NCBI GenBank assembly: GCA_964444915.1
Contig: CAYUIY010000057.1
Coordinates: 1-13,143 of the forward strand
Source of the DNA: Anaerorudis sp964444915
Lineage (GTDB): Bacteria; Bacteroidota; Bacteroidia; Bacteroidales; Dysgonomonadaceae
Direction of reading: 5' to 3'
Length of the DNA stretch: 13,143 nucleotides
The translations under genes and the position numbers were made by a program. A model generated the notes under the pieces. It had not been told where the DNA came from. It did not search any database and was given only the letters and a program-made list of their open reading frames with translations. Positions 6,107-13,143 of this stretch are shown here, piece after piece; positions within the stretch are counted from its first letter, which is position 1; each line of letters starts with the position of its first letter.

Positions 6107-9070
6107 TTATTTGCTTTTTGCTGTGGTTTCTTTCATCTTGGTTTGTTGTTTCGACATGATTTTGTATGCAACAGGCGAAGCCACAAATAAACTGGTGATT
6201 GTACCTGCTACAATACCAATAAGCATGGCAAATACAAAGCTCCGTATTGTGTCGCTTCCAAAAAACAGGATGCAAAGGATAACCAGTATGGTACTTAATC
6301 CGGTGTTGATCGTACGAGTAAGTGTGGCATTCATCGAATCATTAAAGACAGCAAGCAAGTCGCGCTTGGGATACAGCTTCATATATTCGCGTACGCGGTC
6401 AAATACCACTACTTTATCGTTGATGGAGTACCCTACGACAGTTAAAATAGCAGCCACAAATGTTTGATCGATTTCCATCGAGAACGGCATCACTTTCCAA
6501 AGTAGAGAGTAAAGCCCTATCACCGAAAATGCATCTACTGTAAGTGCTGCAATGGTTCCCACCGAAAATGCCCAATTGTTAAACCGGAACAGAATGTATA
6601 ATCCCATACAAATAAGCGCAATGCCTAATGCTAAAAATGCATTTTTTATCATATCTTCGGCAATACTGGGACCTACTTTCTGATAGCTTTGGATGTAGTC
6701 ATCAATTGTTTTTCCCGGAGCAATGTAATCTTTTAGTCCTTCTCCAAGTAATGTTCTTAGTTCTTGTTCAATATTTTCGCTATCGTCTTCAATTCTGAAG
6801 TTGGTGGAAACACGTACCTGATTGCTCGAGCCAATAGTGATCACTCTGACCGATTCACCAAAGTAAGGAGCCAACGCATCCCGAATCTCGTTTGTTTTTA
6901 CCGGTTTCTCGAAACGGATAACGTAGTTGCGTCCGCCTGTGAAATCGATGCCCGTATTTAATTTCAGAGTAAACAACGAAATAATGCTGACAATGATGAA
7001 TATGCCGATAACAGCAAGTATTTTTTTACTGTTTCGAATAAAATTAAAATGAAATTCTTTCGACATTATTTTGAAGAATCTTGTTGTAAAGGTAAGATTC
7101 TGCAATTTGCCTTTCTCCAGTTGTTCTTCGTAAAAAATGCGAGTGAAAAATACTGCCGTGAGGAATGATGCGGTAATACCGATGATTAATGTAATGGCAA
7201 AACCTTTGATTGGACCGGTTCCGAAGATAGCAAGAATTATACCGGTAATAATTGTCGTTAAATTGGAGTCAATAATGGCAGAGAAGGCATTTTTGTAACC
7301 GTCTTCCAATGCTCTGCGAAGTGTTTTCCCCAAAGCAAGTTCTTCTTTTATACGTTCATTGATAAGAACGTTTGCGTCTACTGCCATACCTAGTGCCAAT
7401 ACCATACCTGCAATTCCCGGTAAGGTGAGTACAGCGCGGAATGCGGCAAGTGCTCCTAACGTATAAAACAGGTTGATTAGCAGGGCCGCATTGGTTACCA
7501 TGCCGGGGATAAGACCGTAAAGCATGCAGATAAAAGTGAAAAGGACGATCAAGGCAATGATAAACGAAATCATTCCCGCTCTGATGGCTTCTTGTCCAAG
7601 AGAAGGGCCAACCACGTCTTCTTGAACGATGCGCACTCCGGCTCTCATCTTACCCGATTTCAGTACGTTTGCCAAATCCTCTGCTTCTTCGTGGGTAAAA
7701 TTACCCGTGATAGATGACCGCCCTCCTTCGATGCGATCGTTAACGCGTGGAGCCGAATATACATAACCATCTAGCACGATGGCAATGGATTTGCCTTTTT
7801 CGGCACCCGTGATGGTTGCCCATCGGCTGGCACCCGCAGAATTCATGGTCATGCTTACTTCCCAACCCGACCCTTGATGACCTTGATCGGCACGGGCATT
7901 AACAATTACATCACCTTCTAATGCAGGTCCTCGACGGGGGCCGTCTCCTTTTAATACATAGAGTTCAAAATAAGTTTCGCGTTCGTCCACCGGTTTGAAT
8001 CCCCATCTGAAATGTACATCGGCGGGGAAAACATCTTTGTATTTATTCAAAATGAAATTTACTGTGGCGGTGTCGTTTTTAGCAACAGTCCCTACGATAG
8101 GACCCGTTGCTCCGCTCATGGCGAAATAGGGTTGATGAAAATATTCTACAAAACTTTTGGTTATGACGAAGGGCTTTTCTTCTCCTTCGTGGGTGGATGT
8201 TAATTGAAGAGACGGAACGGCTGACGTGTCGGTGAGCTGTAATGAAGCTGTTTTTGCTACCGAATCGTTTGTGGCAAGCGATAGAGAATCGGCAACTTCT
8301 CTCATCGCATTGACAAGTTCGATGGAACGCTGGTTTATTTCGTTGAAATAGGGTGCTAATTCGTTTACGTTATAAGTTTTCCAAAATTCGAGGTTCGCGC
8401 GTCCTTGAAGAAGGTTTCGAACACGTTCGGGCTCAGTGATACCCGGCAATTCAATGAGGATGCGCTCGGCCCTGTCCAGTTTTTGTATGTTGGGAGAAAC
8501 CACACCAAAACGGTCGATACGGGTACGCAACACGTTGAAAGCATTGTCGGCGGCAGCGGCAACTTCTTGACGCAGAACCGCAATGACTTCGTCGTTGGAA
8601 GCCGTTGGCTTTATGCGATCACTCATCGTGATACTGAAAATATTAGCCAGCTTTCCGTTAGGATTTATTCTTTCATAATTTTGTTGGAAAAGAGATACAA
8701 AATCCAATGAGCTCCCTTTGCGGTTTTGAGCAATGGTTTCTTGTAATGCTTGATTGAAGGAGGGGTCATCGGTATTGGCGAGTGATTTTAATACCTGTGC
8801 TGCGTCGACTTCGAGAATGACTGTCATTCCGCCTTTCAAGTCAAGGCCTAACCCGATTTCTCTCTGACGAATTTCTTTTAATGTGTATCCGAGATAAACT
8901 TTTTCGGTCGATAAGGAATCAAGATAATGATTCTTAAGAGTTAAGTTTCCTTTTGCGTATTCGTTTGCTTTTCTATCGTAATGCCACCCTACAACGGTGA
9001 ACGATAGATAGTACAAACAGATGATAGTGAGTAAAATACTGAAAACTTTGATAAATCCTTTGTTTGACAT
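6107..9070 (-). CDS. secDF: Protein translocase subunit SecDF (fused)
   Basis: A 987-residue fusion of SecD and SecF, the membrane motor that uses the proton gradient to pull proteins out of the SecYEG channel on the periplasmic side. Visible landmarks: N-terminal helix at about 8-28, GLGLDLKGG at 73-81, the periplasmic P1 domain to about 485, helices from about 495, and the SecD core GMAVDANVLINERIKEE at 561-577 with its membrane Asp 564. The SecF half begins near 680, with NTGIDFTGG at 705-713, VGPSIAEDM at 799-807 and VGYSINDKVVVFDRVRE at 879-895 including Asp 885. Length and the fused order fit Bacteroidota SecDF. The P1 domain has a low-complexity stretch at 260-298 (SLQLT twice). The Met at 9070 precedes a typical membrane anchor; the upstream sequence is A/T-rich without Shine-Dalgarno. 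Confidence 0.97.
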   Translation of the reverse strand: MSNKGFIKVFSILLTIICLYYLSFTVVGWHYDRKANEYAKGNLTLKNHYLDSLSTEKVYLGYTLKEIRQREIGLGLDLKGGMTVILEVDAAQVLKSLANTDDPSFNQALQETIAQNRKGSSLDFVSLFQQNYERINPNGKLANIFSITMSDRIKPTASNDEVIAVLRQEVAAAADNAFNVLRTRIDRFGVVSPNIQKLDRAERILIELPGITEPERVRNLLQGRANLEFWKTYNVNELAPYFNEINQRSIELVNAMREVADSLSLATNDSVAKTASLQLTDTSAVPSLQLTSTHEGEEKPFVITKSFVEYFHQPYFAMSGATGPIVGTVAKNDTATVNFILNKYKDVFPADVHFRWGFKPVDERETYFELYVLKGDGPRRGPALEGDVIVNARADQGHQGSGWEVSMTMNSAGASRWATITGAEKGKSIAIVLDGYVYSAPRVNDRIEGGRSSITGNFTHEEAEDLANVLKSGKMRAGVRIVQEDVVGPSLGQEAIRAGMISFIIALIVLFTFICMLYGLIPGMVTNAALLINLFYTLGALAAFRAVLTLPGIAGMVLALGMAVDANVLINERIKEELALGKTLRRALEDGYKNAFSAIIDSNLTTIITGIILAIFGTGPIKGFAITLIIGITASFLTAVFFTRIFYEEQLEKGKLQNLTFTTRFFKIMSKEFHFNFIRNSKKILAVIGIFIIVSIISLFTLKLNTGIDFTGGRNYVIRFEKPVKTNEIRDALAPYFGESVRVITIGSSNQVRVSTNFRIEDDSENIEQELRTLLGEGLKDYIAPGKTIDDYIQSYQKVGPSIAEDMIKNAFLALGIALICMGLYILFRFNNWAFSVGTIAALTVDAFSVIGLYSLLWKVMPFSMEIDQTFVAAILTVVGYSINDKVVVFDRVREYMKLYPKRDLLAVFNDSMNATLTRTINTGLSTILVILCILFFGSDTIRSFVFAMLIGIVAGTITSLFVASPVAYKIMSKQQTKMKETTAKSK

Positions 9071-9137
9071 TTCGATTTTACTTTTATTGTATTTATAATT
9101 TATTCTTTTTCAGTTGATTGTTTTATTTGTTTTTACG

Positions 9138-9158
9138 TCAGAGAGATATCTGATGCAT
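9138..9158 (-). other. Possible 6-codon leader ORF before secDF
   Basis: On the minus strand ATG (9158-9156) opens a frame of six codons, MHQISL, ending in TGA (9140-9138). A strong GGAGG lies three bases upstream of the ATG (9166-9162), unlike the Shine-Dalgarno-free starts of the other genes in the window. It falls within the predicted secDF leader and is out of frame with secDF. It is too short to be judged as coding; coincidence is likely. Confidence 0.2.
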
Positions 9159-9177
9159 TTTCCTCCTTTTAAGGGTG

Positions 9178-9185
9178 CAAATATA
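9178..9185 (-). promoter_or_regulatory. Promoter -7 element of secDF
   Basis: The minus strand reads TATATTTG, a perfect TAnnTTTG, extended to TATATTTGCAC exactly as in the dcp promoter. Transcription would start near 9171 and leave a leader of about 100 nt. The -33 region is A/T-rich without an exact TTTG. Confidence 0.6.
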
Positions 9186-9206
9186 CGTTTTTTTGTCTTT
9201 TTAAGA

Positions 9207-9239
9207 TAAAAACGTCAGATTATTTTTTGTAATCTGACG
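9207..9239 (-). terminator. Intrinsic terminator of dcp
   Basis: A 10-bp stem, CGTCAGATTA at 9213-9222 paired with TAATCTGACG at 9230-9239, has a 7-nt loop. On the minus strand it is followed by TTTTTATC. It starts 21 bases after the dcp stop codon and overlaps the -33 region of the secDF promoter, so the two genes are separate transcripts. Confidence 0.85.
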
Positions 9240-9260
9240 ATTTTTAAAGGGAATAAAAAA

Positions 9261-11369
9261 TTATTTCACAAATCCTCTGTTTTTTAACATGTAAATGGGG
9301 TTGGGTTCAGCTCCTCTGTATCGGATATAAAGATTCATAGGTTCGTCTGACCCTCCTTTGGAAAGGATATTTTCGCGGAACGATTGTGCCGTTTCCCGGT
9401 GGAAGATGCCTTTTTCCACAAAGGGTTGAAATGCATCGGCATCCAGTACTTCAGACCATAAATAACTGTAGTATCCGGCCGAATAACCACCGCTGAAGAT
9501 GTGTGTGAAATACGTACTGCGATAACGCGGGATAATTTCCTGAATAAGTCCGATTTTTTTCATCGATTCTTTTTCGAATTCGCGCACATCAAAAGATTGC
9601 TGTTTCGTTTGGGTATGCCAATCCATATCGAGCAGCGCAGCAGCAACCAATTCGGTGGTCATGAATCCTTGATTAAAATAGGCTGCATTGGCGATTTTTT
9701 CTATCAACGAATCGGGTATTACTTCACCGGTTTGATAGTGTTTGGCATAGAGCTTCAATACTTCCGGATGAAAAGCCCAATGTTCGTTGATTTGCGAGGG
9801 CAGTTCCACAAAATCGCGATAGACATTCGTGCATGATACCCCTTTATAGTTTACCTTAGATAACATGCCGTGCAACGCATGGCCAAACTCGTGGAACATG
9901 GTTTCCACTTCATCGAGCGTAAGCAGCGATGGCAATTGTTCTGTCGGCCTTGTAAAATTGGCTACATTGTATACCAATGGGCGGATATCTATTTCGTTCT
10001 CTACCCATTGTTCACGGAAAGTACTCATCCATGCTCCACCACTTTTGCCCGGACGGGGGAAATAGTCGGTATAAAATACAGCAAGGAAGGAGCCATCGGC
10101 ATCGGTCACTTCATATGTCTCTACTTCGGGATTATATACCGGTATATGATCTATTTTTTTGAAATTTAGTCCATAAAGTTTATTTGCTACGGTAAATATG
10201 CCTTCGCGTACATTTTCCATCTTGAAATAGGGTTTGATTTCCGTTTCGTTCAATGCATATTTTTCCTTGCGAAGTTTTTCGGCATAATACCACCAATCCC
10301 ACGATTCGAGCTTGAAATTTCCGCCTTCTCGATCAATAATTGCTTGAAGTTCGGCTGCTTCCTTTTTGGCCTGAGGCAATGCATAGCTCCAGATGGTATT
10401 CAACAGATCGTAAACGGCTTTAGGGGTTTTGGCCATCGTTTCTTCCAGCACAAAGTCGGCATACGTTTCGTATCCCATCAGCCGGGCTTTTTCGATACGC
10501 AGGTTTACAATTTTGTTGACGATTTCTTTATTATCGTACTCGTTATCGTTGTCGCCTCTCATATACATGGCCTTATACAGTTTTTCCCGAAGCTCACGAT
10601 TGTCGGCATACTGCAAGAAAGGTATCCAACTGGGTTTATGTAAAGTGAAAACCCATTTGCCTTCCATTCCATTGGCTTTTGCCGTTTCGGCAGCCGCTGC
10701 AATAACAGCATCCGGAAGTCCGGAAAGATCTTTTTCGTCTTCAATCACGAGTTTGAAATTATTGGTTTCTTTCAGTACGTTGTTCCCATATTGGAGGGTA
10801 AGGGCCGAGAGTTCTTTGTTGATTTCGCGGAGTCGTTGTTTTGCCGAGTCGTTCAACAGAATGCCGCCACGCACAAATCTTTTATAATACTTATTGAGCA
10901 GTTGCTTTTGTTCGGTTGTCAGGTTCAGATTCTCTGCCTGGTCATAAAGGGTTTTTATTCTTTCGAAAAGTTTCTCGTTGAGATAGATGTTATCGTTGTG
11001 TTCCGATAATTTTGGTGAAACTTCAATGGCAATTTGTTCAATGGTATCCGTTTTGTCTGCCCCTTCTAATGCGAAGAACACAGCCGAAACTCTTTCGAGA
11101 ATTTTTCCGCTGTTGTCCAAAGCCACAATGGTGTTTTCATAAGTAGGAGCTTCCGCATTGTTGGCAAGAGAATCAATCTCTTTGCTGTGTTGTTCCATGC
11201 CATAGGCAAATGCCGGGCGAAAATCATCCTCGCTGATCCGGTCAAAAGGAGGAGTGCCGTAAGGAGTGTCGTAATCGGTATAAAAAATACTTCCTTTTTC
11301 TGCTTTTTTAGCGTTGTTGCATGCAAATAAAGTCATAGCAGCCAATGTGATTAAAAAAACTTTTTTCAT
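9261..11369 (-). CDS. dcp: Peptidyl-dipeptidase Dcp, M3 metallopeptidase lipoprotein
   Basis: A 702-residue zinc metallopeptidase of family M3. Dcp enzymes remove dipeptides from the C-terminus of short peptides. Residues 1-16 are a signal peptide ending in a lipobox (LFAC, Cys 17), so the mature protein should be a lipid-anchored periplasmic or outer-membrane protein, unlike cytoplasmic E. coli Dcp. The zinc site HEFGH is at 493-497, with the third ligand Glu 522 in RDFVELPSQINEHW. This context follows Dcp rather than oligopeptidase A (PrlC). Other conserved blocks are GYETYADFVLEETMAK at 299-314 and FSGGYSAGYYSYLWSE at 625-640. Length is near the family's usual 680 plus signal. It probably helps recycle peptides for nutrition. 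It is a single-gene unit with its own promoter and terminator. Confidence 0.93.
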   Translation of the reverse strand: MKKVFLITLAAMTLFACNNAKKAEKGSIFYTDYDTPYGTPPFDRISEDDFRPAFAYGMEQHSKEIDSLANNAEAPTYENTIVALDNSGKILERVSAVFFALEGADKTDTIEQIAIEVSPKLSEHNDNIYLNEKLFERIKTLYDQAENLNLTTEQKQLLNKYYKRFVRGGILLNDSAKQRLREINKELSALTLQYGNNVLKETNNFKLVIEDEKDLSGLPDAVIAAAAETAKANGMEGKWVFTLHKPSWIPFLQYADNRELREKLYKAMYMRGDNDNEYDNKEIVNKIVNLRIEKARLMGYETYADFVLEETMAKTPKAVYDLLNTIWSYALPQAKKEAAELQAIIDREGGNFKLESWDWWYYAEKLRKEKYALNETEIKPYFKMENVREGIFTVANKLYGLNFKKIDHIPVYNPEVETYEVTDADGSFLAVFYTDYFPRPGKSGGAWMSTFREQWVENEIDIRPLVYNVANFTRPTEQLPSLLTLDEVETMFHEFGHALHGMLSKVNYKGVSCTNVYRDFVELPSQINEHWAFHPEVLKLYAKHYQTGEVIPDSLIEKIANAAYFNQGFMTTELVAAALLDMDWHTQTKQQSFDVREFEKESMKKIGLIQEIIPRYRSTYFTHIFSGGYSAGYYSYLWSEVLDADAFQPFVEKGIFHRETAQSFRENILSKGGSDEPMNLYIRYRGAEPNPIYMLKNRGFVK

Positions 11370-11438
11370 GTGTTATAAATACTAAATAAGTTCAGAATTT
11401 ATCTTTTCTGATGATTGATGGATTGATATAGAATTGTG

Positions 11439-11468
11439 CAAATATATATAAAATAAACCGAAATGAAA
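11439..11468 (-). promoter_or_regulatory. Promoter of dcp
   Basis: On the minus strand TTTC (11468-11465, one base off TTTG) is followed by 18 bases and then TATATTTG (11446-11439), a perfect -7 box. The extended core TATATTTGCAC equals that of the secDF promoter. A leader of about 60 nt would precede the ATG at 11369. Confidence 0.6.
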
Positions 11469-11510
11469 CGAATTGTCATGGGTTTTGAATAAAATGACCG
11501 GTTTCGGTTT

Positions 11511-12521
11511 TTATAGTCTTTTTCGTTTGACTACGATCCATATAATCATAGGTGCTCCAAAAACAGCCGTGACAGCATTGATGGGAAGTGTTTGGTTCGA
11601 TATTGGAATTTGGGATATAATATCGCACGTTACCATCAAGATGCTTCCCAATATGAGCGTAGCGGGAATAACGGTTTTGTGATTTACGGTTCCAAAGAGT
11701 GCCCGTGCAAAATGAGGGATAACCACACCTACAAAAGCGATAGGACCCGTGAATGCCGTTACTGTACCTGTTATTAATGCCGTAATGGTAAGGATGATCC
11801 GACGTGTTTGTTTTATATTTAGCCCGATGCTTGCTGCATATTGTTCTCCCAAAAGAAGACTGTTGAGCGGTTTTTGAAGAAAAAATACGGCAATAATCCC
11901 GGTTATCACCAGGATGGCCAACAGCGGCATTTTGTTCCAAGTTACTGCACTCAAACTACCGAACGTCCACATGACGAAAACTTTTAACGAATCGGGGTCG
12001 GCAAAGCTTTGTAATATGGTTATTAGGGCATTAGCTACATAACCAAAAATCATTCCCAATACCAAAATGGTTACCGAATCGTTAATTCGGGAAGATACTC
12101 CCAGAATGAGCAGCAGTACCGGAATTGCTCCGGCAATGGCTGCGACGACTTGTGCCATGCTTCCCAACCAACTCGCAACAGAGTAGAGTGCCGATCCGCC
12201 CAGCGTGGTTAACAAGGCTACGCCAAGACCTGCTCCTGCACTTACTCCGAGTACATCGGGACCTGCCAATGGATTGCGAAACAATGTTTGCATAAGCAAA
12301 CCGGCTACAGATAGTGCAGATCCTGCGAGGAGGGCTGTAATGGCTTTGGGAAGCCGATAATTAACAACGATTTCATCGATAATGGCATTTCCGGATGTAC
12401 CGAAAAGGGCATTCCATCCGTCTTTGATTGAAATGGGAGCGTTTCCTGTGAAAATATCGGCAATAAATACGATAACCAATATGACCATCAACAAAGCAAA
12501 GAGTCGTGTTTTGTGTTTCAT
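11511..12521 (-). CDS. ABC importer permease, BtuC/FecD family
   Basis: A 336-residue integral membrane permease of the FecCD/BtuC family, which imports iron-siderophores, heme or cobalamin. Around ten hydrophobic segments span the chain. The diagnostic N-terminal block starts at RLPKAITALLAGSAL (56-70) and continues to RNPLAGPDVLGVSAGAG at 82-98. The GEQYAASIGLNI segment at 225-236 is the expected coupling-helix region for the ATPase, and LPINAVTAVFGAPMIIWIV at 312-330 is the conserved end. The substrate-binding protein gene ends 11 bases upstream, so the two form an operon. No ATPase gene follows; downstream is dcp with its own promoter. The substrate cannot be told from the permease alone. 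Confidence 0.92.
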   Translation of the reverse strand: MKHKTRLFALLMVILVIVFIADIFTGNAPISIKDGWNALFGTSGNAIIDEIVVNYRLPKAITALLAGSALSVAGLLMQTLFRNPLAGPDVLGVSAGAGLGVALLTTLGGSALYSVASWLGSMAQVVAAIAGAIPVLLLILGVSSRINDSVTILVLGMIFGYVANALITILQSFADPDSLKVFVMWTFGSLSAVTWNKMPLLAILVITGIIAVFFLQKPLNSLLLGEQYAASIGLNIKQTRRIILTITALITGTVTAFTGPIAFVGVVIPHFARALFGTVNHKTVIPATLILGSILMVTCDIISQIPISNQTLPINAVTAVFGAPMIIWIVVKRKRL

Positions 12522-12532
12522 CCGAAAATGCG

Positions 12533-13143
12533 TTATTCCAATTCTTTGATGTAAGTGAATGTGTAATGGGGTAGTAAATGGGGGTATACCGCTTTAATAA
12601 GGTCACACAATAATAAGTCGGGATGGGCAATGGCGCTCTCAAAATAATCGTTTCCTCCCGACGGTGTAGTTCGGTTGTTGTTGTTGAAAACGTGTTGTTC
12701 TTTAACTGCTTTAAACAGCAGATATTTGGGGTCTTTCTCTGCTAGCTCCTTGTATGATTTGGCTGCACAACCAAACCAGTATTCGGCATTGCCAAATTGC
12801 GTGAGAACCGTTTCTATGTCGAGTCCGATGCTGCCGCTTCGCTCGTCGTTTTTATAATAATAATTGAGACCGGCATCGCGGAAAAGAGCGGCATTGAAAC
12901 TGTTTCCACCGGGTACGTACCATGTGCCCTGAAAGTTGTCTCCTGCCATAACGGTATGTCTTTTTTGTATGTCTTTCGTTTTTTCTTTTTTCGAAAGATA
13001 GCGCCATTCGATTTGGTTGAAAATGCTGTCGGCCATTTCCTCTTTGTCGAAAAAAGCCGCAATCATTTTTATCCATTCTGCTCGTGCAAGGGGCGAATTT
13101 TCCATCCATTCCAAATTATAAATCACAGGTACACCGGCTTGAA
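12533..13143 (-). CDS. ABC importer substrate-binding protein (partial, 5' end outside)
   Basis: The last 202 residues of a periplasmic-binding protein of the FepB/BtuF type (PF01497), which captures a siderophore, heme or corrinoid and delivers it to the permease. The frame stays open to the window edge, reading QAGVPVIYNLEW from 13141, so the apparent GTG at 13126 is internal. Family features are the AGVPVI strand, then ENSPLARAEWIKMIAAFF around the interdomain helix, a long helix with FNQIEWRYLSK, and GGNSFNAALFRDAGLNYYY for the C-terminal lobe. The N-terminal lobe, signal peptide and probable lipobox lie beyond the window. It is the upstream gene of the permease operon. Confidence 0.88.
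   Translation of the reverse strand, partial: QAGVPVIYNLEWMENSPLARAEWIKMIAAFFDKEEMADSIFNQIEWRYLSKKEKTKDIQKRHTVMAGDNFQGTWYVPGGNSFNAALFRDAGLNYYYKNDERSGSIGLDIETVLTQFGNAEYWFGCAAKSYKELAEKDPKYLLFKAVKEQHVFNNNNRTTPSGGNDYFESAIAHPDLLLCDLIKAVYPHLLPHYTFTYIKELE

Noticed and set aside
11455..11510. Spaced 9-bp inverted repeat AAACCGAAA / TTTCGGTTT after the permease gene
   Set aside because: The arms are 38 bases apart and the left one overlaps the dcp promoter; it is too loose for a terminator and may be chance.

Overview
The window looks like a chromosomal segment from the phylum Bacteroidota, most likely order Bacteroidales. It has a single-chain SecDF fusion, a lipoprotein Dcp-type M3 peptidase, a DQVHFREPG-type dihydroorotase and a DUF6261-like protein. 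It also has Bacteroidota promoters of the TAnnTTTG (-7) / TTTG (-33) type, and starts that mostly lack a Shine-Dalgarno sequence. Genus cannot be fixed from the sequence alone.

Left part (1-2110, minus strand). A small secreted RlpA-family protein (86-553) lies downstream of a large DUF6261-like gene (714-1952). The DUF6261-like gene is much richer in G+C than its surroundings and ends in a long, basic, low-complexity tail built from degenerate repeats of about 22 codons (66 bp). The DNA at its stop codon and upstream of rlpA carries further direct repeats and a short palindrome.

Middle gap (1953-2554). This 600-base stretch has no convincing gene. It holds a promoter for the DUF6261-like gene, a diverged tandem pair of 84-bp units that each form a hairpin with an 18-nt loop, and a strong terminator. 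Next comes an initiator tRNA-fMet gene on the minus strand (2555-2627) with a textbook Bacteroidota promoter.

Plus-strand cluster (2748-6017). A DPM1-like family 2 glycosyltransferase and a dihydroorotase overlap by ATGA and are probably translationally coupled. A second, GT-B-type glycosyltransferase follows after 91 bases and probably has its own promoter. A long bidirectional terminator separates this cluster from the converging secDF.

Right part (6107-13143, minus strand). secDF (protein export motor) and dcp (M3 peptidyl-dipeptidase lipoprotein) each have their own promoter with an identical 11-base core, TATATTTGCAC, and dcp ends in a clear intrinsic terminator. Upstream lies an iron-siderophore/cobalamin-type ABC importer: a BtuC/FecD-family permease and, cut by the window edge, its substrate-binding protein. 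The ATPase is not found downstream of the permease.

Most genes are ordinary housekeeping. The unusual parts are the DUF6261-like gene with its repeat tail and compositional break, the twin-hairpin tandem repeat upstream of it, the Gln-for-His substitution in the dihydroorotase metal motif, and a possible tiny leader ORF before secDF. I see no CRISPR array, insertion sequence or defence system.
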